From assembly GCF_048544455.1 (NCBI RefSeq), contig NC_133532.1, positions 19,346,948 to 19,410,947 on the forward strand: DNA of 64,000 bases, given 5' to 3'. The notes beneath the pieces are model-generated. The model saw only the letters and a list, made by a program, of their open reading frames with translations. It had not been told where the DNA came from and made no database searches. A program made the translations under genes and the position numbers. Below, piece after piece: positions 12,899 through 24,165 of this stretch (position 1 is its first letter; each line of letters opens with the position of its first letter). Origin of the DNA: Silene latifolia. Taxonomy: Eukaryota > Streptophyta > Magnoliopsida > Caryophyllales > Caryophyllaceae.

Positions 12899-12916
12899 TG
12901 GCGCCGTCTGTGGGGA
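12899..12916 (+). other. Primer binding site of the Retand-like element
   Basis: TGGCGCCGTCTGTGGGGA lies two bases after the 5' LTR. It has the length and TGG start of a site complementary to a tRNA 3' end. I do not name the tRNA. Confidence 0.75.
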
Positions 12917-12990
12917 CAGATACTAAAAGCTAGTCACCTACATTACACAAAAAAAAAAAAAAAAAAAAAACCATTCAGCGAGCTAAGAAG

Positions 12991-14711
12991 ATGTCAAAGC
13001 AACAAGAAACTGTGATTGAAGGAACTGCATTCTTCCAATATGACACGTTCCGTAATTCTGAGATCGGGCAGTCCCCCACCGGCCGAGTCACTGAGCCGGT
13101 GATGTTCGGGATGCCGAAAGAGCCAGAAACACCGCTGCCTACCGACCAAGTCACCGTCATGGGACATGTGGTCGATGCGGCCAAATTAAAGCTATTCCTG
13201 GACCTGATGGGTAGTACGCCGATCACCCCTGTCATGACGACGGTGACGGCAGCGCATCCACAGGTGACCAGGGCCCATAAAGTGACTCCGAACAACTTGA
13301 CCGGAGCAATACAAGGAGCTGGGCATGCTAGGACGCCAGCAGAGCCCGTGGTGCCAGTGGCAGACCTGAGTCCTTCCCCCACTCGCGGGAGGACAGCGTC
13401 GCCGCGGCAACAATGAGGCCAGCCCCGAAGGAATGAAAGAAGTCCGACTCACCAAAGTCGGACAAGAAGCCCTTCCCGCCAGAGGGAGAGAAGTCGGACT
13501 AAGGTTGCGAGGAGCCGATCGCCGCGTGTCATTCGACACGTGGTCAGCGGCCCCTCAGTACCTATGTCCTCGAGATCCTTGTGCCGACTAAACTGAAGCT
13601 GCCGCCCTTATCATACAAAGGGGATAGCGACCCGACCGACCATGCCGAGGCTTTCGAGTCGTACATGTCGGTATGGGAGCAGCCTGATGAGGTGTGGTGC
13701 CGAGTCTTCCCAACGACCTTGCATGGGATGGCTCAGAGTTGGTACAAGGGGCTACCTAATGGCTCGGTATCTTTGTTATGCCGACCGAGAGACAATTTCA
13801 TAGCCCAAGATGCTTGCAACAAGAGAAGGGCCGTGGAAACATCGAATCTCCTAACTATCCGACGGGGAGGACGAGTCCCTCCGAAGCTACGTGAAAAGAT
13901 TCGACGCTAAGGTTCGCAGATCCGCGAGCCGAACACCGAAGGCCCTGGCGGCCTTCGGCGATGAAAGGCCTCCGAAAGGCGAGTTCAAAAACAAGCCGAT
14001 CAAGTGCGAAGACCTCAACCTAGACTCCGCCGAAAGATGGCCGACCGAGCCGTAAAGGTGGAAGACTATCACAAAACCTGGGTAGGCCACAGTGAAGTGG
14101 GCACCCGAGAGGAAGAAGAGCCGGGACAACGTAGATGAAGGACGCCGTGACGGGAATAGGTCACTACCGAGAGATTTAATAGGAAACAACACTCGGCGGG
14201 CACCGGGGGGAGTTCGAGACCGTACAACCAGAAGCGGCACTGTCTCACCCCCCGGTCGCCTCTCCCGGCCGATGTCTTTACCCTAAGCAAGAATGATGGA
14301 CAGAAGTGGGTAAGGCCCCCAAGGCGAGGGGGACGGTGACACAAGCTTGAGTTTTGCGAATACCACGCCACACCGGCCACAAAACCGACAACTGTCGACA
14401 TCTAAGGAACGCCATCGAAGAGCTAATCCGAAAGGGGAGCCTCGGCAAGTATGTAGCTGGAGGCCCAGGAGCAAGCGCCGACGGGACGAATAGAAAATCA
14501 GTCTTCCAACGGATGGGAGTAATCCAGGTTGTCATCGAGGGAAACGAGAACGGTGGGTCAGCTAATGGGCACAAACAAAAGACTGAATGAGTTATACCAA
14601 GCCATCAACTTTGTGCCCAAAACAGCGATCCCCGCTTCCACCATCCCCGATATAACCATTGGAAAGAAGGACTACGAGGGAGTCGTCGCCCGCACAACGA
14701 CCCGCTTGTAG
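12991..14711 (+). pseudogene. gag of the Retand-like element, broken by frameshifts
   Basis: An open stretch from 12991 to 13416 gives a 141-residue N-terminal part. A second (13581-13910) carries the gag core with AQSWYKGLPNGS. A third frame around 14354-14590 shows CRHLRNAIEELIRKGSLG, which normally follows the CX2HX..C zinc region of Tat-lineage gag. Gag forms the virus-like particle and binds element RNA. The pieces lie in different frames, with stops at 13416, 13910 and near 14056, so no full gag can be made. A run of about 22 A residues just upstream (12950-12970) may be prone to slippage. Confidence 0.75.
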
Positions 14712-17226
14712 TCCACCGGATATAGCCAACCACTTGGTCAAAAGGTGCCTGATTGACACAGGCGCCTACACGAACATCATGTTCAGAGAGTGCTTTCTTA
14801 ATCTCGGTCTGAAGATAGGAGACCTGAGCCCCTGCATTAACCCGCTATACAACTTCTCTGGGGCCGGCCTGGTACTCCTGGGGTCAATCAGACTGCCGGT
14901 GATGTTCGGCCAAGGGGATGCGGCTAAAAATGTTTTATCTGAGTTCGTGGTTATCGATGGTTCGTCTGCCTACAATGTTCTCATAGGCCGGGTCACTTTG
15001 AGCGAGGCCGATGCAGTGATGTCCATCCGGGCCATGACATTGATGTACGTCTCGGACCGGGGGGAAGTACAAAAGCTCGTCTCAAAGGACGAGAGAGTTG
15101 AAATCGTCAATATCCAAGTGTCTGCCAGGGGGTGCAACATGCAATCCCTCAAAGTTGCGAAGAAATCGGAGAAAGGGAAGAGCCCATCCTTGCAGCAGGA
15201 ACGCGAACCGATGGATACTAATGTCGGCATGGTCGAAGGAGCCGAGATCGAGGAAGTGGAAATTGACCCAGAGCGCACCGTAACTATCAGTGTCGACCTG
15301 GAGCCAAAATTTAGAGCTGATCTCCTAGACCTACTGAGGAAGAACAAAGATGTCTTCGCATACTCAGCTGCCGAGATGCCAGGCGTGAGCCGGGAGGTGA
15401 TCGTTCACAAGCTGAACGTACTCTCCACCGCTCGGCCTGTCAAGCAGAAGATGAGGAACTCCTCGGCCGAGAAGGATGAGGCCATCAAAGCTGAAATAGA
15501 CAAATTGTTAGCGGCGGGCTTTATCATGCCTTGTACTTACCCTGAATGGCTAGCAAATGTTGTAATGGTGAGGAAATCGTCAGGGGCATGGAGGATGTGT
15601 GTTGATTTTACCAATCTTAATAAAGTGTGCCCTAAAGATTGCTATCCCTTGCCTCGAATAGATAGTTTAATTGACGCCACGGCAGGCTACACTATGCTAA
15701 GCCTGCTAGACGCCTTTTCAGGGTATCATCAGGTATTTATGGCCGAGGAAGATATGCCTAAATGCGCATTCATCACCATTCACGGCACATTCATGTATAA
15801 AATGATGCCGTTCGGTTTGAAGAACGCTGGCGCAACTTACACCAGGTTGGTGGACAAAGTGTTCCAAAATCAAAAAGGGCGAAACATCGAGGCTTACGTC
15901 GACGATGCTATTGTAAAAAGCAAGTCTGACAGCGAGCACTTAGCCGATTTAGGCGAGACATTTTGTTCACTAAGGAAATATAAAATTAAGCTTAACCCAA
16001 AGAAAAGCAACTTCGGCGTCCGGGCCGGCAAGTTCCTCGGCGTGCTCGTCAGCGCCAGGGGAATTGATGCCAATCCGGAGAAAGTCCAAGTAATACTAGA
16101 CCTACCGGAGCCGAGAAATCGAAAAGAGGTTATGACGCTTACCGGAAGGATGGCGGCTCTCGCCCGCTTCATCTCTCGGTCGGCCGACAAGAGCACTCCG
16201 TTCTTTAAAGTGCTGAAGGGGAATAAAGACTTTAGCTGGGGGGAGGAACAGAGCACGGCTTTCAGGCAACTGAAAGCCCACCTTCTGACACTACCGACCC
16301 TGTCCAGGCCGACGCTAGGGGAGACGCTATATCTATACTTAGCAGTTACCTCGGCCACGGTTAGTGCCGTAATCGTCAGGGAAGAAAATAAGCAACAATA
16401 CCCAATTTACTTTATCAGCCATACACTGCTGGCCGCCGAAAGAAATTACCCACTAATCGAAAAGGCAACCCTCGCCGTCGTCGTTGCCGCAAGGAAGCTG
16501 AAACCCTACTTCGACGCACATCCCGTGACGGTCTTAACCGACCAGCCATTGGAGAAAGCATTAGAAAAATTCGAAAAATCCGGCATACTTATCAAATGGG
16601 CAGTGGAGCTCTCCGGCTTTGGCATTCAGTACAAGCCGAGGCCTTCGATAAAGGGGCAAGCGCTTGTAGACTTCCTGGCCGAGTGCACATATCAAGAAGA
16701 ATCACATCCCGGCGTGTGGGAAGTATATACCGACGGGTCCTCCACGGCGAACAGCTCAGGAGCCGACATCCTTATCATCAGCCCTAACGGAGACGAGTTT
16801 GAGTACGCCTTGAAGTTTACCTTCTCGGCCTCAAATAACGAATTCGAATATGAGGCGGTGATAACTGGAGTCGAGTTAGCTAGAGCTGCCGGGGCGGAGC
16901 ATATTGTGTTGAAAACAGACTCGCTCTTAGTGACTAATCAAATCCGAGGAGAGTATGAGACTCGAGACGATGGGATGGTAAGGTACCTGGAGAGGGTAAA
17001 AGCTGACACCTCAAAATTGAAATCCTTCCAAATACAAAGTGCATCCTGTGTGTCGAGAACAACCGAGCCGACGCTCTCTCAAAACTTGCCGAGTTCAAGC
17101 ACCAAAAATGTCGGTCGAACCGTCTTTGGTGGATATCGAAATGCTAAAAGAATCTTTGAGACCGTCGGCATGGTGGGCGACATCAGCCGAGACGACGTGG
17201 ATGACTCGATAATGAAATACAAGTGA
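14659..17226 (+). CDS. pol part 1: protease, reverse transcriptase, RNase H
   Basis: One open frame of 855 codons. The aspartic protease motif LIDTGA is at about residues 31-36. The RT block includes WRMCVDFTNLNK, PLPRIDSLID, the catalytic YVDD at about 413-416, and the RNase H-like segment beginning YTDGSS near 691. RT copies element RNA into DNA, and RNase H removes the template. The last 60 or so codons leave the expected frame: the family phrase NNRADALSKLAEF is encoded at about 17058-17096 in another frame, so there is a frameshift near 17040 and the C-terminus shown is not native. The true start is upstream in gag; 14659 is only the first start codon of this frame. Confidence 0.85.
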   Translation: MERRTTRESSPAQRPACSPPDIANHLVKRCLIDTGAYTNIMFRECFLNLGLKIGDLSPCINPLYNFSGAGLVLLGSIRLPVMFGQGDAAKNVLSEFVVIDGSSAYNVLIGRVTLSEADAVMSIRAMTLMYVSDRGEVQKLVSKDERVEIVNIQVSARGCNMQSLKVAKKSEKGKSPSLQQEREPMDTNVGMVEGAEIEEVEIDPERTVTISVDLEPKFRADLLDLLRKNKDVFAYSAAEMPGVSREVIVHKLNVLSTARPVKQKMRNSSAEKDEAIKAEIDKLLAAGFIMPCTYPEWLANVVMVRKSSGAWRMCVDFTNLNKVCPKDCYPLPRIDSLIDATAGYTMLSLLDAFSGYHQVFMAEEDMPKCAFITIHGTFMYKMMPFGLKNAGATYTRLVDKVFQNQKGRNIEAYVDDAIVKSKSDSEHLADLGETFCSLRKYKIKLNPKKSNFGVRAGKFLGVLVSARGIDANPEKVQVILDLPEPRNRKEVMTLTGRMAALARFISRSADKSTPFFKVLKGNKDFSWGEEQSTAFRQLKAHLLTLPTLSRPTLGETLYLYLAVTSATVSAVIVREENKQQYPIYFISHTLLAAERNYPLIEKATLAVVVAARKLKPYFDAHPVTVLTDQPLEKALEKFEKSGILIKWAVELSGFGIQYKPRPSIKGQALVDFLAECTYQEESHPGVWEVYTDGSSTANSSGADILIISPNGDEFEYALKFTFSASNNEFEYEAVITGVELARAAGAEHIVLKTDSLLVTNQIRGEYETRDDGMVRYLERVKADTSKLKSFQIQSASCVSRTTEPTLSQNLPSSSTKNVGRTVFGGYRNAKRIFETVGMVGDISRDDVDDSIMKYK

Positions 17227-18422
17227 CAAAAGAGTTGCCGGAGGACCGCATGATCTGTCTCGAGAAGATAAGAAGGATCGCCGCAAGGTACTTAGTGTTC
17301 GAAGGAGAATTGTATAGAAGGTCCGTAATAAGACCACTCTTGAAATGTGTCGGCCCACCGACGCGAGCTTATCTTTCGACAGAGATTCACGAAGGCATCT
17401 GCGGACACCACATGGGGGCGAGAACGCTAGCCCACAAAGCTCTCCGAGCCGGCTACTTCTGGCCTACCATGCCGAAAGATTCCAGGGCAAAAACCAAGAA
17501 GTGCAAGAATTGTCAGATGCATGCTCCGGTAATACATGCACCTTCCCGAGACCTGCAAGTACTTAGTCCCCTACCATTTGCACAGTGGGGGATGGATTTA
17601 TTAGGACCATTTCCGACGGCCTCCGGAGGAAGGAAGTACCTGATTGTCGCCGTTGACTACTTCACCAAATGGGTCGAGGTTGTCGCGGTACCTGCCAAGA
17701 CCACGGCGGCCGTAAGAAAGGTGATTTGGGAGAACATCATAACTCGTTTTGGGTTTCCCCAAGTCATTGTATTCGACCACGGCCGATAGTTTTGGAGCGA
17801 CATGGTGATGAATTGGTTGGAAGAGCTCGGTATCAAATTTGCATACTCCTTCGTCTGCCACCCTCAGAGCAATGGGCAGGCGGAGGCAGCTAATAAAACA
17901 ATACGGAACGGGTTGAAGAAGAAGGTAGAAGATTTAAAGGGAAAATGGGCTGATGAACTACCCGGCGTCCTGTGGTCCCTTCGAACCACGGAGAAAGAAG
18001 CAACAGTGGTGCGATCCATTCCACCTAGTCTATGGGTCCGAGGCCGTCCCCGCTAATTGAAGCAGCGGTGCCGAGCATTTAACGCAAACCTTTAACCTGA
18101 CGAAAATGAAGAAGGCCCGAGAGCCTCCTAGACACTGGTCGAAGAAAGTCGAGATACGACACGGCTCAACTTGGCAGTATATCAAAACCGAATGAGAAGA
18201 GCCTACAACCGTAGGGTCCACAAACGGGACTTGAGAGTAGGAGACCTAGTCCTGAGAAAGTCGGCCGCAACCAATAAAGGAAACATCCATGGTAAGATGA
18301 CGGCCAATCGGGAGGGACCCTACGGGGTGGTTGAAGAAATGAGGCTAGGGGACATACCTGGGCCGACAGACATGGAGGGTGTGCCTCTAATGATCCACCT
18401 TTGGAACACGAGACAACCTTAG
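17223..18422 (+). pseudogene. pol part 2: integrase, interrupted by stop codons and frameshifts
   Basis: Positions 17223-17789 give the zinc-binding H2C2 module (GICGHHMG with CKNCQ) and the first half of the catalytic core (WGMDLLGPFP, VDYFTKWVE). A stop at 17787-17789 falls where the second catalytic Asp region continues. Positions 17802-18056 resume in another frame with HPQSNGQAEAANK, which holds the catalytic Glu. Positions 18171-18422 hold the C-terminal GPY-type module (NREGPYGVVEE). Integrase joins element DNA to the host chromosome. At least two breaks separate the three parts, so no active enzyme is expected. No chromodomain was seen. Confidence 0.8.
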
Positions 18423-18539
18423 GAAATATTTCGTATAGCGGCGGAGGTGTCCGAGACCGTTGTGGGCACCCCAACGCGTGATTATATCTTATGAAGAGTG
18501 ATCCAAGTTTTCCATCGAAATGCTTGTCCCCTCCGTAGT

Positions 18540-19110
18540 CGTACCAAAGTAGACGCCACGGCCAAAGCCGGACAGTCACTACAAATGCAGTTGATACTGC
18601 GAAAGCGACCAACATGCTTAAGAACGTATAAGTACGGTTGAGAAACGCAATCTGATCGCCTCGGCCAATCCGGAGTGGCAGAGGAAGCGATCAATATGTC
18701 TATAGATACGAATGCAGTCGAGCCGTAACCTCGATTGCCTCGGCCAAAGCCGGGAGTGACGGGGAAACGACCGATATGCTAACATGTTTACAACAGCAGT
18801 TGGGAAGCGCAAATCTGACCGCCTCGGCCAGACCGAGAGTGGAGGAGGAAGCGACCGACATGCCAACATGTTGCTAAGCAAATGGGGAAACGTGAATCTT
18901 GCTACCTCGGCCTGTTCAGGTGCAGCAGAGGGCACGACCAATATGCTAAAAAACGTTTAAGTACAGTTGAGATACACAATCTAACTGCCTCGGCCAAGCC
19001 GAAGGTAAAACGAAAAAGCGCTCAATATGTTTAAAAACGTAAGAAGACAACTGAATGGAGGATGAGATCAAAGCCTCGGCCAAGCCGAAGGCAAATAAAC
19101 AAACTTTATT
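18540..19110 (+). repeat. About 83 bp tandem repeat block downstream of pol
   Basis: The phrase GCCTCGGCCAA or a close variant recurs near 18554, 18658, 18736, 18821, 18903, 18986 and 19073, each followed by CCG(A)AGTG-, GCGACC- and AATATGCTAA-like motifs. Most intervals are 78-87 bp. Tandem repeats in the 3' untranslated part are known for Retand and other Tat elements and can seed satellite DNA. Confidence 0.8.
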
Positions 19111-19336
19111 AAAAATGTTTACAAGTGAGACAAAATCAAGTCGACGGCCGTCCCCATAGGGATAGCCTAAGCACAACCTACCAAAGTTTAACAAAAAAGA
19201 AGGAACAACAAAAGATTACAACATTAAGACATGAAGCGCCAAAAGGATGGCAGGGAGGAAAGGCTCAATAGTTGGCCCCCGAACAGCTGAAGCTGTCCGA
19301 AGGGCCGGGTGAATCTGGTGACGACCGCCCGTCTCC

Positions 19337-21831
19337 CTATGCTTGTTGCTGCTCGCCACCGGCAGCAGTAGCAGCATCACCAACGGTGGGCGGCCCAGAG
19401 GACGACTTGGCAGCTTCACTTGCCTTTGCCCTCTCAGCCTCCTCTCTAGCCTCCTTCACCTTATCATCATGGGCCGCCTTGGCCGCAGCTTCCTGAGCAG
19501 CCTTCGCCGCCTTCGCCTCGGCCGCGGCCTTGGCCTCCGCAGCAGCCGCCTTCTCATCCAGAAGCCTGTCAAAATCTTGCCACGGAAAGGTGCCTTCAGG
19601 AAGGAGCTCCTTAATCGCATCCCTTGTAGCATCTTCACTTGGTCCCGTGCACGGCACACATTTCAGGGATGATGACGGTTTTCAGCATCTCAATATCCTT
19701 CTCCCTCTGAGCAAGGATAGCCTTTGTGCCCTTATGCTCCTTCGCCTCGGCCAAATGCAGGGACTTCCATCTTTCCCTCTACTCAACCATGGCCTTATAA
19801 CCACCCTCAAGCTTGTTTCTCTCCTCCCGAGCCTTAGCGGCATCGCCCAACGCAGACTCAACCTTAGCTCTCTCGGCCAGGACCACCTTCTCAGCGTCCT
19901 CCTTAAGCTTTCGCTCAGCGAGGAAGTCCTTCATGGTGGCCAGGAAGTCCTTCTTCGTCCTCTCGGCCTCCTTCCTAGCAGCGGCAAGCTCAAGCCTAAG
20001 CCGTTCGAGCGTAGGGGCAGTTTGAGCCACGAGCTTTTCTTGCTTGATAAGATGAGTGCCGGCTAGTTCAGCCCACTTCACCAGCCTTTTGGCCAACCTT
20101 ATGCCGTCCGCCCCGAGCTGAACGGAGGAAACCTTCTCGGACGAGGAGTCGGCGGCGACATTTTTGTCGCCCGTCTGCACAAGCTGCTTCTCCAATTGCC
20201 GTTCGGTGAGAACAACAGCTGGCGACGGCTGATCTATAAAAAACCCAGACAAAGCGTCCATGTCAACATTCATCGACATATCAGAAAGCTTGTCATCAGG
20301 AATGCATAAGGAACCTGCTAAATCCGAGCCATGGGTTAGATCCGCCCGTCTTGGCCTTCTTGGATTGAGGGCACGGTGACCCCTCCTCTTTCCTTGCCTC
20401 GGTAATGCCAGCAAAGATCGGGCGTTGTTTCTTTCCTCTTATTTGAAGGAGGAGGACCCTCCAGAACGGTGACGTCCTCGTCAACATTGACGACCACCTT
20501 ATCCTTTTGGACTACGAGGATTGGAGATCGAGTTGGGGTTGACGTCGTAGCCGCCGAAGACATTGCTTTTGGTTTTCGGCGCGGCACGTTACCGCCAATC
20601 TCTGCTTGGGTCGCCCCCACGTCCATTGATTTCAACGCCTGCTCCATGAGTTCGTGCGGGGCCTGCTTGCGATCACGCGGCGCGGCCTTAGGGTGCAGCT
20701 CAACAACTCTCCCGTCCTGGTCAAGTCCCAACTTGTTTAGGATGGAGACAGACAGATCCCGGCCAAATCAATCTGCAAGAAACAAAGCAGGAGTTAAGCA
20801 AAAGAAGTAAACCGAGGCTCAAATATCGAAGCATAAAAGCAAAGGTGGGCCTCATACCGACCCCACTCACCCTGGCTGAGGGCCGGTATGAGGCCGACGT
20901 GACAAAGCGGCTCTTCTTGAAGGACGATCTGCGTCGGAGGCATCCATCCCTTCGGCGTGCCATCCCTCTCAGCCTCGAACATGCTCATTGCCCGCACTTC
21001 GTCATCCTTAAGATAGAACTTCTTGGCGTCCATCTTAATCTTATTACGGGAGACATATCTTTCATGCTCCCCCGACTCTCATGGCGCAAATTGACGTGGC
21101 TGAAGGAAGGAGCGGGGCAGTGGATAGTCCTCCGGAACCTCGACGTATACCCACCGCCCCTTCCAGTCTTTGCAGGATGTCAGCTTGGAGACGGTCACGT
21201 AACCCGGCTCGGTCTGCACGCTGTACCACCCCGTGCCGCCTAGGGTAGTCTGCCGAAGATGGTGGAGCCAGCGGAAAAGGTTCACCGTTGGGGCCTCCCC
21301 CTTAAAGAGACAAAACCATACGAAGCCAATAATCGTCCTAATGGCCAACGGATGCAGTTGTGCCACGGCGACATTCATGGCTTTGATTATGGCCGCGACG
21401 TGTTCATTAAGAGGAAATCGGAGCCCATACTCCAGATGTCTAATATACACGCAGATACAACCTTCGGGAGGGCAACAGACTGCCTGATCACCCACAGGGA
21501 CAATAATTCTAGACCCCCTGCCGAAGTTGTAGTGGTCTTCAAAAAGTTCAGGCCCGGAGACAGAGGCGAACTTGTTCGTCCAAACGCGATCAGGTTTAAT
21601 CGAGCAGGCTTCATCGTGCCACAAGTAATGCGGCCTCTCTGAATCAGATTGGGTCTTTTCATCATCATCATCATCATCAAAATCCTCGAGATATTTCTCG
21701 TCTATTTCAGGAGAAGGCGACTTGCGACCCCCGAACCCTATCGGGGTGACAACCAGTGGCTCCTGTTCATCGGGACGCGACGGTTCTCCCCCCGGAGTTG
21801 AGGTACTAGGCAGAGCATCAGCAGCAGACAT
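19337..21831 (-). pseudogene. Reverse-strand extra ORF of the Retand-like element (plant Transposase_28-type domain plus coiled coil)
   Basis: The start is at 21831 (MSAADALPSTSTPGGEPS). The first 250 codons include an acidic run (DFDDDDDDEKT) and a globular part with FPLNEHVAAIIKAMNVA and IGFVWFCLF, resembling the plant 'putative gypsy type transposon' family (Transposase_28). After a TGA near 21079 the frame continues to 20871, where GTGAGT begins a likely intron (20870-20773, acceptor TTGCAG). The rest (to 19337) is Lys/Ala-rich coiled coil (DFLAERKLKEDAEKVVLAERAK; AAAEAKAAAEAKAAK) split by a second TGA and several frameshifts. Antisense ORFs of this kind are reported from Tat-lineage elements; their function is unknown. 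Confidence 0.7.
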
Positions 21832-22403
21832 GGTGGCAACAATTAATTAACAAATAAAAGTTGGGGAAGAATTTGTTTGTTTACCTTGAAAGAAAGTGTT
21901 ACGCCGAGTAACGCTTCGAAAATTAGAGAGAGAAAACGCTTCGAAAACTAGAGAGAGGAAATTTTTTAAGAAAAAGAAGTTTGCAGGTCAAAATGAGGGG
22001 CATACTGCTCTATTTATAGAGCAAAGCCCATTCAGTGGACCAATCAGAGCAAAGCCCATGAAGCGTCCACCAATCAGCACCAGGCCACGTGTCAAGCATG
22101 CAGCCACGGAATGTCAATCGACATACAGTGACCAATCTTCTTCGACACGCTCCTTGGTATCTACTTGCCAACGGCCAGCTGATCAACCAAGGTTGGCAAA
22201 GACCGCCGGGGCAATCAAAAGCACACGGCACTCTCAACCTTGGTCTCGGCCAGCGCCATTTTCTTTTCCACATTCGATGTCCATTACACAACCATGTAGA
22301 GGGGGGATATGGTACGGCCTGAACAGGACCAAGCCGAGGAAGAAGTTCGACATGCGCAGAATACGCTCAACACGCATCGAAGGTCCATACCACGGCATAG
22401 ACT

Positions 22404-22418
22404 ACGCTGGGGGCAAAT
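22404..22418 (+). other. Polypurine tract of the Retand-like element
   Basis: GCTGGGGGCAAAT stands directly before the 3' LTR and is the expected plus-strand primer. It is short and broken by C and T residues. Confidence 0.6.
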
Positions 22419-22986
22419 TGATGGGGCATATTCTGCACCCGCTGACCGAGTCAACATATTGACCAAGGTCAAAGCCAAAAGACAACAAGTCAAAGGAAAA
22501 ACGACCTAACCGACGAAGCCTGTCGGCCTGTCACTTGGGTCTCGGCTAGGCAACTAGCCGGCCGAGAAGCATATCCGCGTACTCACATCCAGTCCCCTCG
22601 GCATGGAGTCAACCAGGCCTGCCGGCCTGTCATGGGTCCCTCGGCCGAGGGTAAGACAGTCTTTCCACCTGCTATGCCACTTGGCCACTTGGCCACTACG
22701 TGACAAAAGGTGAAAGTCTATAAATACTCCACATCTCTCATTGAGAAACTAACGGAATAATCTGGTATAAACTCTCTTATCTCTCTACAATATACTTTGC
22801 CAAGTTAACATACAACTTATCTATCTAAGTTTACTGACTTGAGTGTCGGAGTGAGTACGTTCGGCCCCAAGCCGAGCCCTCAGTTTGTTCATCTTGACAG
22901 GAAAGAGTGAAAGGAAGAGACGAGCAACGACATCATTCTACAAGCTTAAGTGGTCACAATCCTGCTCCGGAATTACACCCGGAACA
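22419..22986 (+). repeat. 3' LTR of the Retand-like element
   Basis: Matches 12331-12896 apart from roughly ten differences, several clustered near 22520-22540 (relative to 12432-12450). Ends CCCGGAACA, followed by the CCTTT target duplication. Confidence 0.92.
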
Positions 22987-22991
22987 CCTTT

Positions 22992-23175
22992 CATTATTAT
23001 GACATAAATATTATAATAAATATTTGTGTTGATCATGTTCTAAATTATCCATAAAGATAAATTTTTTTGTGAGACCGTTCTTTTGTATGACCGCAATATT
23101 TTTCTCAATTTTTAAGTCACAAATACTTAAACTATTTTTAAGTTGATCCCAAAAAATTTTAAATATTACTTTGTA
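22992..23175. repeat. Right part of copy A of the 217 bp host duplication
   Basis: Matches 26827-30018 minus the Helitron. It contains the uninterrupted site CACAAATACTTAAAC (about 23118-23132), which is the empty counterpart of the Helitron insertion site in copy B. Confidence 0.8.
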
Positions 23176-23588
23176 GTAGGGCAGTGCACGGATCGGGTAT
23201 TTGATCCAAAGTGCTAGTTCGAATCGGATATCCATATTAGAAATCCTGAAGTTAGATATCCAATATCCAAACCAAATGTCTCGGATATCCAATGTTCGGG
23301 TATCCAAAATAATCGGATCGGATACGGATATCCATCGGATATCCATACTTTTGAATTTACTTTAAAATTAAGTTTGAAACACGATTATATTCATAGCTTT
23401 ACATGATATTTTCTTTCGTATTCTTATTCCAATGTTCTCGCTATAAAATTTAAGTACCACCTATATATTTCTCTAATATTTTAAACATTAATTATGTTGT
23501 TGTATCAAATAAAATTTTATTTTCTCGAAATTATACTAGAAAACTATAGTTTCGGATCAGATCGGATATCCAAATTTTTTAATTCTAA
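23176..23588. repeat. GGATATCC-rich repeat, left part
   Basis: Begins GTAGGGCAGTGCACGGATCGG, then repeats GGATATCC, TCGGATATCC and ATATCCAAACC many times. It continues at 26690-26826 beyond the Helitron. No ORF of interest. It separates the two copies of the 217 bp duplication. Confidence 0.6.
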
Positions 23589-24087
23589 CTAGTTTTGGAG
23601 CCCGTGAAAATCACGGGATCGTTAATAATTGATTGTGTTTAAGTGTTTAATTTGTGAATAACTTATATGGAGTAGTCCCCCTCTCAATCATTTGTTTAAT
23701 TTTAATTAAAAAACCACACACAAATAATTAAAAAAAAAAAAAGTAAATAAATAAACACGACTGGGGGAACGGTATTTTAAAACAAAAGTTTAATACACCA
23801 AATTTTTGATTCTGGATGGTACGCAAACCAAAATGTGAATAACTTGGTTGTTTTGAAGTGAGGACACAATCCGTCAAATTGAATTTTCGGGTACTTCTGG
23901 TCTTATGGACAATCTTGACGTCATAGAAGTATTGGAACATGAAATTACGCTCCATTGTCGTCCCTTGTTTTCAAAGGACGGGTAATGTTGGTTTCGACAA
24001 CCTGGTATCAAATAAGACAATATGAATTGGTATTTTGATGAGATTTTATAGAAAGAAAATCAATGACTCTCAATTTTCTCGTTTTAG

Positions 24088-24165
24088 TTGCTAATGATTC
24101 TTCAATTGTCTGTTCAATTAATGGTTCTTCAATTGTCTCTTTAATTAGCGATTCTTCAATTGTCT
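24088..24165. repeat. Short tandem repeat TTCTTCAATTGTCTSTTYAATTA
   Basis: Three imperfect copies, each about 32 bp, of the phrase GATTCTTCAATTGTCT. It lies inside the 23589-26689 Helitron. Confidence 0.6.

Larger units (their letters stand above)
12331..22986 (+). mobile_element. Retand/Tat-like Ty3/gypsy LTR retrotransposon (complete, decayed)
   Basis: The element is 10.66 kb, bounded by two 566-568 bp LTRs and the 5 bp target duplication CCTTT (12326-12330 and 22987-22991). Order: 5' LTR, PBS, gag, protease-RT-RNase H-integrase, an 83 bp tandem repeat block, a reverse-strand extra ORF, PPT, 3' LTR. Integrase after RT/RNase H places it in Ty3/gypsy. The reverse-strand ORF and 3' tandem repeats are known traits of the Tat lineage, including Retand of Silene. 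The LTRs differ at roughly ten positions, so insertion is fairly recent, yet the ORFs carry several frameshifts and stops. It probably moved with help from an intact relative. Confidence 0.88.

Noticed and set aside
14970..16358. Minus-strand frames across the Retand-like pol
   Set aside because: They mirror the well-supported RT frame and carry no motif of their own, unlike the true antisense ORF at 19337-21831.
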